Origin: Epinephelus fuscoguttatus
Lineage: Eukaryota > Chordata > Actinopteri > Perciformes > Serranidae
Reading direction: 5' to 3'
NCBI RefSeq assembly: GCF_011397635.1
Contig: NC_064763.1
Location: 21,217,437 to 21,281,436, forward strand
DNA: 64,000 bases
Under the pieces are notes generated by a model. The model did not search any database and was not told where the DNA came from. It worked only from the letters and a program-made list of their open reading frames with translations. A program made the translations under genes and the position numbers. The first letter of the stretch is position 1. Each line of letters begins with the position of its first letter. This document shows, one piece after another, positions 53,745 through 64,000 of the stretch.

Positions 53745-55755
53745 ATGTCGTCGACATCCCAAAAACATAAAGATTTTGTGGCCGAGCCCATGGGTGAGAA
53801 GGCTGTGATGGCCCTCGCAGGCATCGGAGAGGTCCTTGGCAAAAGGCTGGAGGAGAAAGGTTTTGACAAGGTAATGGAGATTTGATTTATTTGCATTTTA
53901 ATACAATATAAACACATTTGGTTTCATTAAAAGCACTGTCCATAGAGGGTGTTTATCCTCACTGCAATAGTGCTAATTCTCACAGTAATTGTGTTTGTGT
54001 CTTGAAATCAATAAAACGATGAAAACGATAAAAAAAATAGTTAATGAAAATTAAGAATACAGCTGTGTTAAACATTCAATTTTAGTATAGTCCTGATGGA
54101 TCTTCTCTATATAAATAGCATAAAATTTCCAAGTCATATAATGTTAAATTATAGTGACAGAAAGTTTATTGTTAAAAAGCAGCTGTTAATGGTTTTTGAG
54201 GTCATTGCTACAACTTTTGTGTTAACCAGGTTAGCATAACTGCAGTGAGGTTGAAATCAAATCAAGCATAACTTGATTAACAGACTCTTCAACATTTCTT
54301 AAAGCCTCTGTACATGGGGCGCTGGCACGATCCACTATGCTACCAACACCCCTGGCTGTTCAACATTTCTTAATGATGAATAGCCTGTAATTACTCACAG
54401 AAACTGCAGTCACGAGTCAAAATGGCTTCATCTGACAGTTAACACAACAAACAATGAAGCTTACACTAACTTCTATCATGTGCGGTAAAAAAAAGGATAC
54501 CTATTCTTTTTAGTTTATTCTTTTTCCTTTTCCACAAATCTATCTGGGTATCATTTAGGTATTTCGATATTTTCTTAGGACTATTGTACTGTAAAGGCCC
54601 AGACACACCAAACCTAAATCAAAAACCTGTTGGCAATGAAGGCTGACTGTTGCGTCACTTAACGTCACCTGTGTCTTGACTAAAAAGTTGCTCCTGAAGA
54701 AACTGCAAAGACTACAGCCATTGGCCAACTAGCACGTACATTCTGTTGCCAGGCAATCACCCCTTCACCTCCTTACCCTAACCATCCTGTGTAGCTACCC
54801 CTTTTTCCACAGTAATTAGTATCTAGTTCCTAAAATGTTGAGGCAGAGGGTACTTGCTGTAGCTCTGGTTGAGGATGAGAGGCTGTCCGCAAATAGTTTG
54901 TTGGGTACAGGGAAACAGAGATCCGTGTGGGTACATGAGACTCTAAAAAGGGGGTGGATCCCGGGAAGTACCACCGGTTGGTCCAGGAGCTTTGCCTCAA
55001 TGATGGCTGGTTTGGGTACTGCACATATATACCTCCAGACCTGCTGTTTTCTATCAAGATGGTGGTAACTGCAGTTTGTAAAGTTGTATAGCTCTGGGTA
55101 CCCAGCACTTGCTACCGCCTCCATTGTTCACCAACTGAAGTTGTCGTGACCACCACAGAAGGCCCCCCTCTCAAATCATCCAAATGGACAATGGGAAAAA
55201 AGGGAAGATAACATGGGGTACTTTTCTACTCTCAGTTGATGGTATTAATGATTATTATGATTGAATGGTAGGGGAAACACTGCTAGAGCGCAGAAACATG
55301 CATTAAGCGCAGAGGCATGCATTAATGCAAAAACTGTGAGCCAAAAAGCCACCTCCAGCTGCTTAACGCTCTATCTATCTGATCTGTGTGATCAGGGCCT
55401 TAAGTTGTCAAGCCACCCCTTTTCCAAATCATCCATTCATGCAATCATCACGGTAGAGCTGTAAAGAAATACCTAATTGTGATGTTTTCCAAGTTGTGAT
55501 CAACATCTTCTACTTGACAACAGGGCCATTAATGTGGGGAATCTTTAAACACTTACATTCCTGTCTTGATTAGATTTCCCGTCATGTGTTCGTCTCTTTT
55601 CTCCACAGGCGTACGTCGTCCTTGGGCAGTTTCTAGTGCTAAAGAAAGACGAGGAGCTTTTCCGGGACTGGCTGAAGGACACTTGCGGGGCAAATGCCAA
55701 ACAACAAGGTGACTGCTATGGCTGTCTTAAAGAATGGTGTGACGCCTTCTTATAA
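53745..55755 (+). CDS. banf1: Barrier-to-autointegration factor 1, two coding exons
   Basis: A small chromatin protein whose dimers bridge double-stranded DNA and bind LEM-domain proteins and lamin A; needed for nuclear-envelope reassembly. Coding exons are 53745-53870 and 55609-55755, joined at a phase-0 intron, encoding 90 residues (human 89). The near-invariant core is present: [15 protein letters not shown] at the N-terminus, the helix-hairpin-helix AGIGEVLGK, and the C-terminal [11 protein letters not shown] and EWCDAFL. Ser/Thr residues at 3-5 correspond to the VRK1-phosphorylated N-terminus that controls DNA binding. The start is the first ATG after the acceptor and aligns with the family start. 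The 1.7-kb intron carries transposon debris. Confidence 0.96.
54596..55150 (+). mobile_element. PIF/Harbinger-like transposase remnant in banf1 intron
   Basis: GGCCCAGACACACCAAACC at 54597 resembles a transposon terminus. From 54835 the plus strand encodes [13 protein letters not shown] and [11 protein letters not shown], then after a frame change [16 protein letters not shown] and IPPDLL. This is the N-terminal pattern of Harbinger (HARBI1-like) transposases. No catalytic region follows; it is a non-autonomous or deleted copy. Confidence 0.55.
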
Positions 55756-56915
55756 AGCATTCAGTCGATGTTTTCTACTTCTGAAGCCCAAACTGTACAT
55801 TACCTCTTCAGTGATCTCTATTCAACTCAGCTGCACCATATATATGAACTGACACTGTACACACTAATGAGGTTATTGAAGTCCATTTATTTTTAAAGTA
55901 TACTTAAAGCTGTTGGTGTATTTCTGAAATTATTTGACCCCCAAATAGATTTCACACATGCCCCTCTCATGGTCTGTGTCAAGTAGGTCTAGACTTACAC
56001 CCCCCTACTTTCTTTAAATTGACATTAAATTAGGGCGGATAGTCACATATGTCAGTAGCCCCTTTTATGGCAGACATTTAACTTGTTGTAGTAGTAGTAA
56101 AAGCACAGGTGCATCTAATAACAATACCAGTCTACCAGTAAGTCTCATCACAGAGCCAGCATGCACATTATGCTGCCTCATGTGGACTTTATAAATGTTG
56201 TGCTGTAAGAACAGACTATAGAGACTCTTCAGACTGAAACTCTGCCAGTCTTGTTTTCAGTTTTGGGGAAAAAGCTGCTCATGCCCATGTTATTAAATTT
56301 GTCCAAGGTCATTAGAATACTGCATGTACTTTCTGTCAAAGGTTGAATTTTAAATGTATGGTTCATCCGTTGTTGGTCATGTACTGGGAATTTGCATTTT
56401 TAAGTTAAACATGGCTAATTTGTTCTGTGTTTAAAAATTTTACCTTCAGATACATTTTGGTGTCATTTTTCTTTCTATGTATTGTAATTCAACTGAAACG
56501 CTTGGGCTTCTCTCCCTGTTTGCCTGGTTTTTAAGCCACTGGAAAGGAACGTTGATATAAGCTGATTTTTTTTTAAATGGTGCATTGTATCACAGTTTGA
56601 TATCATGTACTGTCGGTCCACCAACAACATTTAAAAGATTTCTTGAAGAGGTGGATTGTCTGTTTGAAGTGTCTTTCAGAGGATGTGACTGATTTATGAG
56701 ACAAACGATAACAAAACCTCAAAACTAATGTGACGCTGGTTTTAGGTGAGAAGTTGATTGTTTTTTTTGTTTTTTTTTCTGTCACAAAACCTTTTAACCT
56801 TTTGGTGTTGCCAGTGAAGAAGCAACGTGGCCAGATGCCCACATCTGGTCTGCTCAGAGCTTGTTTGAACCTGAAGATGGAAAAGTATATAAATAAAGAC
56901 TCTGATTCAACAAAC
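55756..56915 (+). other. banf1: banf1 3' UTR, candidate distal polyadenylation signal
   Basis: The first clear AATAAA after the stop codon is at 56892-56897. Nothing else is recognised in between. The true 3' end may be shorter and use a variant signal. Confidence 0.45.
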
Positions 56916-56964
56916 TCAAACACTGTCAAAAACGTGTCTATTGCTGATGAGCAGGCTGCAGCCT

Positions 56965-58020
56965 TTAAAGGGACAGTTTGGATTTTTTTGAGGTGGGTTT
57001 ATATGAGGGGCTTATCCATAGTCAGTGTATTGCCTACAGTAGATGGTAGATGGCACGCCACCAGTTTGGGAAAACACGGACTGGGAACTGAAGCTGTTAT
57101 ATCCATCCATGCTCTCTTCAAATAACCCAGACTTCTTTGACAAAAACAGTACGTTTACCTCACCCAACACGTGACTTTGGTGAATCTGAAGTAACCCTTT
57201 GAAAACACCGTAACCAGACCAAACCAACCAAACTAACTAACCAACTGAGGCAGCAGTAGACCAGCAGCTCCTGTGTTCTGCAAGGTAAAATCACTGTTTT
57301 TGTCAAAGGCATCTGGTGGCTTTGAAGAGAGAGTAGATAACAGCTTCAGTTCCTTGCAGAAAGGAATAAGGAATAAATATTCTAAACATAGCGTACGCTT
57401 AAACTAGGGTTGGGTACCGAACCCAATACTTTTAAGGATACAGACTGAATTACCACCAAGTACTGATTCACGCTAAACCCATCCATGCCAAATGCTGGTA
57501 CTTGAGAGTGCATATGGGTGAGAAGGCAGAGGCCAGCCATGGAGCTCTGAGGCTGACATAGGCGCACTGCAAAGCTGCCGGGTTCAACATCAGAAAGGAG
57601 GTGGAAACACACTGAAGCTGGGAAGCCAGCCATGGAGCTTCACTGCCGTTTCGTCGGCTTCCCAGGGAGCCAAACTATCGCTTTAGCTTGATCAAAATAC
57701 AAATATTTGTTGTTCCAGAGAAAGAAAAGTACTGTCAAAAGGAACTTAAAACAAATTCCAGGTCCTGGAACCAATTTTGGTATCCATTCATTTGTGAACG
57801 GTACCCAACCCTAACTTAAACTGATATAAGAAAATTTTAGGTGGCTAAATAACGTTTTGCTGCTGCCTGTCCACAACAGTGCATTGCTTATCTTCTGCTG
57901 CGTTACTCCTTCCTGCTTCTCCAAACTGGGGGTGTGCCGACCACTATCAACTGTAGGTAATAAATTGACTACGGATAAATACTTCATGCAGCCCCGCTTC
58001 AAAAAATCAGACCTTTCTAT
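56965..58020. mobile_element. Fold-back TTAA-target element with a nested MITE
   Basis: The left arm (from 56969, after TTAA) reads AGGGACAGTTTGGATTTT, then CTTATCCATAGTCAGTGTAT and CCTACAGTAGATGG. The right arm (57890-58017) is its inverse over about 130 bases at moderate identity. A separate element (57405-57813) sits inside. No transposase ORF. The right-hand TTAA is lost. Confidence 0.6.
57397..57821. mobile_element. MITE with TAGGGTTGGGTACCG termini nested in the fold-back element
   Basis: The element 57405-57813 has inverted termini TAGGGTTGGGTACCGAACCC and (reversed) TAGGGTTGGGTACCGTTC. Flanking 8-mers GCTTAAAC (57397-57404) and ACTTAAAC (57814-57821) match at 7 of 8 positions, as for a hAT insertion. 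Confidence 0.75.
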
Positions 58021-58393
58021 AATGTACAAGAATGTGTCTACTAGATAAGCTTGACGATGCTGCTAATTTAGCAGTTAATAAAGCGTTTTGTTTCTGCCTG
58101 AAGTGCTGGGTGTCGAGGCAAATGAGTTGCAACAACAATTATTACGCTGAGACTGATGCAACCTGTTGGTGTGCGGTAAACCAGTCAGCACCCTGTGTGT
58201 TCATAACATTCGTGTAACAGTTAAGAGGCTAAAGTAGTTGATATGCTGTACTCGTATGATAGAATGTATTTAAAGCTTCAGTAGAAGTTGACCTCGTTTC
58301 TTGCTCTGCATACAAAAGTGAAGCGAGACCCATTCAATCTATTGCTTGTATTGTCTTTTATACTTTTAAACTACGGTAAATCACTGGGTTAAA

Positions 58394-58998
58394 GCTACAT
58401 CCACACTAGTATGTTTCAGTTTTAAAACGCAAAACCATTGCAGCGTAAACACCTAGCGTCCGCACTACTCTGGTGTTTTGGAACCCCTAAAACAGAGACC
58501 TTTGAGAACGCTGCTGACCATGCTATACGCCGGTGCTGTTTTTCAGTCTGGATGGGCAGAAACATTTTGGAAGCGATGACATAGACACCCATGTCAGCCT
58601 TTGAATTGGGTCTTATTGGTACCAGCTTGTCATGTCAAAACTTGTAGCTAGGTCTGCATACTATTTGTGAGTTGATCTTTCTTGTGTGGGTACTCTTTTC
58701 CATTTCCATGGCTTCGTCCAGAAATGGATGATGCTCAGGACCGGTACCGCCCTGATATGTCGTCGTATTTACTTTGTAACAACTTACATCCACCTAGTCG
58801 GTCTTAGCAATAAAATCTCTGGTCTAACTTTTCACCATCTCTGTAGTATTTTCTCAAACAAGGCATCCAACCAAATGAAAATGCGTTTTAAGGTGTGGTA
58901 CTGTGGATGGAGATTAATTCTTAAATGGCGCCAAAACGCTCTTGTATACGCAGATCGTTTTTGTTTTGAATTAAAACACATTAGTATGAATGTGGCCC
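58394..58998. mobile_element. TIR element (CTACATCCACACTAGTATG type)
   Basis: The left end CTACATCCACACTAGTATG, with TTTCAGTTTTAAAACG inside, pairs with the right end CATTAGTATGAATGTGGCC read in reverse. No clear target duplication is seen, and internal ORFs do not resemble a transposase. Confidence 0.5.
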
Positions 58999-59339
58999 AA
59001 GTTTCCATTGACTTTAAATGAAGATGGAATACCGCAGTCTGTATTTTGTATCATCGCTAAGCCTGATTTTGGTCAGGTCTTCACAACTGAGCTTGATAGT
59101 ATCTTTTGACTGTGTTTCTAAACACGAGATGCCTTAATGCATGCTGGTTATGAACCTTTTATTCAGTCGGATGAACTATAAAACCTGCAGTAGTGCATGT
59201 CCAGGCTGTGTCACTTAATCTCCCATGCACCACCATGCACCTGTTTGAAGATGTAACTGTAGCAGCTTCTTGTTAAACACTGGCTGATGTGTTTGCATTT
59301 GACTGTGAAAACTCTTCAGTTTTTATATTGCTCTTATTA

Positions 59340-59375
59340 TTAAAAAAGAAATAAAAGGCAAGTATCACATTTGGA
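59340..59375 (+). other. Plus-strand polyadenylation signal candidate
   Basis: AAAGAAATAAAAGGCAAG near 59346-59363 contains AATAAA. If banf1 or another plus-strand transcript extends this far, it would end tail to tail with the minus-strand frame at 59467. Confidence 0.3.
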
Positions 59376-59466
59376 CACATGCTTTCTTTCTTTTTTACAT
59401 GTTCATTATTCAGTTTTTATCAAATAAAATCACAAATGAGAAAAAAATCTTTGATAACAGGAGGTT

Positions 59467-59713
59467 TTATTTCAATACTTGATATTCCATGGTTACTGTT
59501 TTCGCCAAAGCTCCAAATTTGATATTTGCAAGGTATTGAAAATACATGGGTTCATATTTGAAATGGTCCAGAGCGGGGTCTCCCAAAAGTTTTATCAAGT
59601 CGAAGATGCCACGGAGCTCACGAGATGGGACCACGTTGGAGGGAACTCCAGATGAAAGCCATTTTATTATTTTTGTGTGGGTATGATTTAACAGAAACAA
59701 ACCAATGCCTGTA
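59467..59713 (-). CDS. Unrecognised terminal-exon candidate, 81 codons
   Basis: On the minus strand a pyrimidine-rich acceptor (TTATTTCTCCATCTACAG) is followed by an open frame that starts with the last base of a split codon. It runs 81 codons (TGIGLFLLNHT... to ...MEYQVLK) and stops at TAA. AATAAA overlaps the stop codon (GAAATAAAAC on the minus strand), so a transcript could end just after it. Composition is protein-like (PSRELRGIFDLIKLLGDPAL, YEPMYFQYLANIKFGALAK). The frame stays open upstream of the acceptor to 59910. I do not recognise a family. It may be a terminal exon of an unplaced gene, a transposon-derived ORF or chance. Confidence 0.35.
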
Positions 59714-60199
59714 CTGTAGATGGAGAAATAACCACAGAAAAAGTGACACCTTGTAATTAAAATCCCCAAGTCGTTCACATCAGTCCTCAATTCACATGAA
59801 TGAGTGGAGACGTTCTGCTCTGGAGAACCTCTCAGACCTGATTGGTTAAAATGACGATGTTCACCTGTCTTTAAAAGTACATTATAACTGCTGTTTATTT
59901 TTTGCCTCAAAGAAATATAAAATTATTCATGTCATAATAATCCAATAGCTGATTTAGCTTTAATGGCTTAGATTATATATATTAAATGTTCATAACCCCT
60001 TTAATGTTTTTTTTTTTTCTTTTTTTTTGGGTCTGTGTGCTATTGAACTATAAAATCTTGATTCAACAGTGATCAGATGCTCAGGATTGTTGCTTAAGTT
60101 TCACAGTTAGCACCTATGCATACACACACACTTCCACATCCACACTACAGCAACAGTATAGAAATGAGCTTAAATCTCAATAAAACCTTGAAATAAACA

Positions 60200-60310
60200 G
60201 ATTACATGATTCTACGCCACTCATAAACAGCTGTTGTCATTGGTAGATACAAGTAACTGCCAAAACAGGAAACACCTAAGTGAACGAGGAATACAAAATG
60301 TGTGTGATAT
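60200..60310. repeat. Probable interspersed repeat fragment
   Basis: AAGTAACTGCCAAAACAGGAAACACCTAAGTGAACGAGG-type sequence is a familiar fish repeat motif. Only one copy is present and no termini are visible, so the assignment is from memory of the pattern. Confidence 0.3.
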
Positions 60311-60576
60311 CTAGATGAGAGAAAACACTCTGAATGAAGACGCATGTAAAGCATGTCTAAGCTGAAGTAGGGTGTTCTGACCTCCATCTACAAGTAGTCA
60401 CCACATGGGAAATGTCGTACTTAATTACCTAACATAGGTTTTTCTTTTTCTCAGTCGCCAGATCTCAAATATGTGTGGACAGTTTCTATGGGGGAGAACT
60501 GACAGCCCTGACCTATCAGAGCAGCATCTGAGACTTGTAGCACCACCACAATCCAAAGACCTAATGTGGGATTTTA

Positions 60577-62232
60577 GGCCCTGTCTACACGTTTACGGAT
60601 ATTTAAAAAGAAAAAAAATCTGTCCACACAACCTCCATTTTAGAAAATACCTTCGTCCAAACTAGAACGTAAAAATGACAACTCCAAATGCTAGCTGGCT
60701 TTAGCTGTCTTCACCCGTCTCCCCTTGTCACAAAGGTAGTAAAGTGTACAAGCTAACATCACCTTTTTCGTAGTCTGACTCACCGGATTTAGACTGTGGC
60801 TGAAAACCTGCCATTAGGCCACTGATGTCAACCGGCAGTCTCCCTTCCTTGTTACCATTTCCAAATCTCCTTTGCCATAAAATAAACAACTGCACTTTCC
60901 ACTGAAAAAGGCAAGTTTTGATAAAGAGTTGGAATCGTGCAAAAAGGTGCGCCTGCTGTGTCGTTTTGGTGAATTGTTAGTCATGATCAACAATGAATGA
61001 AATAACTTGTGAACGCACCTTGGAAATGCTCTGACTCTGTCTCGCAGGACTCATGGCCGACGTTTATCTGCTTTGTGAAACGTCCGGTCAGAGTTGACTT
61101 ACCACATTTTAAAACTGACTGTGCTAGAGCCACATACAGCCAAAAAATTGTGGTTTTAATGGGTCCAGTGAGTTCCTCCAGAGCCCCTTTTTTTTACCAC
61201 TATACACACAAAGTTGACGTATGACTGTAAATGTGGCGTTTTCTTTTGTGGAGTCATTTTAATTTCAAATGTTCTACCAGAACCAGAACACTATTTTGCA
61301 AGAGCACCATCACTGCATCCTGGGCAATGTGCTACCCGACACGATTGTGATTGGTTTAAAGAAACAAAAACAAAGTAGAGCATTTTTTCCCCAGTAGCAG
61401 AAAGATAGGCATTGATTCCAGACCTTTCTTGAGCGCTGACATAGCACTATGTAGATAGGCGTGGCTACGCGAGGTCACCTACTGGAGATATCACTTGATT
61501 CCCTTTGATTTCAGTTTGTAGAGTAAATCCTTTGGACACAATCTTCTTGGAGCAAAACAAGAAAACTTCGGTAAAAAACAACAAATATCGCTAACGGTCA
61601 ACTAACAGCATTGCCAACATTGCCAACAGCCCGAGAACAGTCGTCGACATGACAAACGGCTGCCGAACCAAGTCACCCGCAATGCTAACAGACAGGCTAA
61701 CATGATTAATGGCTGACGAACAGTCATGAAACGGTAACAGATTTTTGACGAAGGGGAATCAAAGATTTGAGTGATGCTCTGAATGTGCGAAAGTATTTCT
61801 TCTTTTTATAGTCCTTATCGACAACAAACCAAATCTCAAAATTGTCCCACTGCCTGCTGGTTCAACCGGGCCTGATCCAGAACCATCATTTCTGGCATAC
61901 TTAAACCTGCGGATACTTAGGTGGCGCAAGTAACACTGGGCGCAGCAGACACCTTTGTTCATCCGTGAAGTGGTGCAGTAGTACTAAGTTTAAATGTTAA
62001 GTAGTCATTAGACCAAGCAGTGCTAACAAAACGTAAGCAAAGCGGCAGGCAGCAATTTAGGAGATGAGGTTTTCCAAATGCTCTGATTTACACGTCCACA
62101 TGGATAAAATCAGCACCTTGGAAGGCATTTTTAAAAATCCCCAACCCAAATCTCTGTCTGTGTACAGACAAGAGGACAAAACATAGAGGAAAATGTCAGT
62201 TCAAAAATATCTGTATACGTGTAGACGGGGCC
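60577..62232. mobile_element. DNA transposon with GGCCCTGTCTACACG termini
   Basis: The left end GGCCCTGTCTACACGTTTAC (60577), followed by GGATATTT, pairs with the right end read in reverse (GGCCCCGTCTACACGTATAC, AGATATTT; ends 62232). It is about 1.66 kb with no intact transposase ORF. No target duplication is evident, so the superfamily stays open. Confidence 0.6.
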
Positions 62233-62695
62233 TCGGCCTCCCAGTTAAAAGTGCCAAATGCTGCAGAATCCACATGAGTCTGTCCCTGTGACTGTTGGAG
62301 CCTTGTAAGACACTTGATGCTCAGACTGTTTCCTCTTTGGCAGCTACCTGTAACATATGTGAGCATGAAATGTCTGTGTTTTCAACCACGTGATAGCTGT
62401 TTCTTAAATTTCTTTTGTTTTTGATCATGGTATATCTCTGACTCTTTACTGATTGAATGTCTGGGTTTTGCTTCAAGTCATTTTTGTTCTTCCCCTCTTA
62501 ACATTGACGTTAGCAGTTAAAGAATTTAGTTCGAGACGTTTTTCTAGTTGATTGTGTACTGTACATCGGCAGCTTTTATGCAAGGTTACTATAGTACATT
62601 GATGTCTTATTTAGATCAGAAGTACATGTACACACTGTACATACATGTACATACTGTACAGTTGTACTGTTAATCACAACAATCCCTGATTGGGC

Positions 62696-62824
62696 TCAAA
62701 GCAGAGCGCAGAAGAATTTCTTCTCCCTGAAGGGGTTCTCTGAGGTGGGCACGGGGGTGATCAGGGGGTCGTCACAGGAGTGTGCGTCGCAGTACGCCAT
62801 CAGGTCAGCCGCTGCCTTTGATAC
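62696..62824 (-). CDS. gng3: G-protein gamma subunit, last coding exon (best match gamma-3)
   Basis: Gamma subunits pair with G-beta to form the membrane-anchored dimer of heterotrimeric G proteins. The minus-strand exon follows a CATTTCCAG acceptor in phase 0 and encodes 42 residues, starting [15 protein letters not shown] and ending [13 protein letters not shown], then TGA. The C-terminal CALL is a CAAX box expected to direct geranylgeranylation. [14 protein letters not shown] and CALL fit gamma-3 better than gamma-2 (which ends CAIL) or gamma-4 (CTIL). The intron position before VSK is conserved in the family. The N-terminal exon is not found between 62825 and 64000, so it should lie beyond the window. 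Confidence 0.88.
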   Translation of the reverse strand, partial: VSKAAADLMAYCDAHSCDDPLITPVPTSENPFREKKFFCALL

Positions 62825-62919
62825 CTGGAAATGAGGATGACCAGATTTAGGGTAGCTTAAGAACATGATTACATTAGATTACACTGTTTTCAGTTGTTAC
62901 TGCATCACACAAAGTCATC

Positions 62920-63603
62920 ATTTGGTGTGAGGTGCAGAGTGTTGGAGATATCAGCCATAGAGATGTCTGCCTTCTCTCCAACATAATGGAACTAGATGGC
63001 ACTCGGCTAGTGGTGCTCAAAGTGTCAGAAAAATGCACTTAAAAACTCAACAGGAATTTCTCTTTCCAGAAATCATGACCTGGGTTATTCAAAAAAAATC
63101 CACAAACTTTGCAGTGAGCAGTTTAATATAGGAACTATTTTCTCTGGACCAAACTACATCCACCAACGGTATCCGCATGCAGAAGGAAGTGTACTGCTAC
63201 TGTACTGCTAGCTCACCTAGCACAACTGAGCAAGCTAACGTTATAGCTCAGCCGAGGGGGACGTCATTAATGTTTACATCCTCCATAGCCTCTCATCCAT
63301 GAGTAGATGCACGCTTCCTTCTGTACAGTGATACGATAAGCAGGCGTAGTTCAGTAGAAAGAAATAGTTTATAGTCCTGATTTTTGCAAAGAGACATTGC
63401 TGTTGAGTTTTTTAAAATGTATTTTTTTGGAGCTTTAAGCACCACAAGCTGAGTGCCATGTAATTCCATTATATTGGGGACATCTTTTCGGCAGATATCT
63501 CCAACACTCAGCAACTCACATGAAAACAATCTAGAACAATAAATAGCATTACAGGTAAGAGGAAAATATGTATTTTTAATTTTGTGGTGAACTGTCCCTT
63601 TAA
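62920..63603. mobile_element. Fold-back TTAA-target element in gng3 intron
   Basis: The left arm (about 62920-63085) contains GAGTGTTGGAGATATC, ATGGAACTAGATGGCACTC and GTGGTGCTCAAAG. The right arm (about 63358-63520) is its inverse. The right terminus reads GGTGAACTGTCCCT then TTAA (63600-63603), the same AGGGACAG-type end as at 56969. The left outer terminus is degraded. Confidence 0.6.
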
Positions 63604-64000
63604 TCAGTCTCTGGCTTTAGAGCTGTAAGAAATTAAAGTCCTGTACTGGGAATATTCGTGATACTTTTACATATTGGAAACTCTGATCTTTGTTGTCTCC
63701 GTATCCTGAAGTATATCTAGAATATCATGGGATGTGCTGCAGGTAAAGCTGTTTATTTAACTGAGACTAACAGTTTATCCAGGGTCATACAGATTTAGCT
63801 TAGCTTATAGTTTTAGCTTTGGTGTGTACGTTATGGGAAAGATATGTTTTAGATCCTCTGTCTCTGGGTCTGTATGACCCTCATGGTTTCTTTCAGTGAC
63901 ATAGCTCAAATTTGGCTCATCAAAACCTAAACTGAATTAAATATTTATCAAATCTGTGTGAAAATTTTGAATATATCTGAACTAATAAATGTGCATGGTT
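63604..64000. other. Right edge, nothing recognised
   Basis: Presumably gng3 intron; no exon or repeat boundary is visible. Confidence 0.4.

Noticed and set aside
54816-55124. 102- and 92-codon minus-strand ORFs in the banf1 intron
   Set aside because: They are opposite-strand shadows of the Harbinger-like remnant.

Overview
The window is vertebrate nuclear DNA, almost certainly from a teleost fish. The genes are split by GT-AG introns, the encoded proteins resemble vertebrate orthologues, and most of the remaining sequence is old interspersed repeats of types typical of fish: hAT-like and TTAA-target MITEs, fold-back elements, non-LTR retrotransposon 3' ends and a tRNA-headed SINE. I cannot name the species; a spiny-rayed fish is a guess from the repeat types.

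Five protein-coding genes are supported by spliced exon structure. Left to right: the 3' part of kcnk4 (two-pore-domain K+ channel, + strand, about 840-4110; 5' exons lie outside the window); esrra (estrogen-related receptor alpha, + strand, complete coding region 25344-33854 in six coding exons); prdx5 (peroxiredoxin 5, + strand, five exons 42769-47864); banf1 (barrier-to-autointegration factor, + strand, two coding exons 53745-55755, with a probable promoter and first exon near 49.6 kb); and the last coding exon of a G-protein gamma subunit, best match gng3 (- strand, 62696-62824; upstream exon beyond the right edge). Human 11q12-q13 carries the same five genes, with KCNK4, ESRRA and PRDX5 close neighbours there, so this is a conserved but compacted linkage group. 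I did not find trmt112 or catsperz, which lie between those genes in human.

The roughly 21 kb between kcnk4 and esrra is repeat-rich but also holds possible esrra regulatory sequence: an inverted pair of ERR-type sites at 10205-10223 beside a CpG-rich patch, further AGGTCA half-sites near 14.5 kb, and four exon-like segments (end 11007, end 14009, 15449-15552, end 18722) that could be alternative 5' UTR exons. The 34-42.7 kb interval is nested transposon debris. The 56.9-64 kb interval holds several fold-back or TIR elements, one unrecognised minus-strand terminal-exon candidate (59467-59713) and the gng3 exon.

The genes do not form an operon or a single pathway. esrra (mitochondrial energy metabolism) and prdx5 (mitochondrial and peroxisomal peroxide removal) are functionally related; the other three are neighbours by descent. 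I found no clear novel multi-gene system. The most checkable leads are the palindromic ERR site, a 29-codon ORF in an esrra intron (30011-30100), the unassigned minus-strand exon, and a nested hAT insertion whose order can be reconstructed from target-site duplications.
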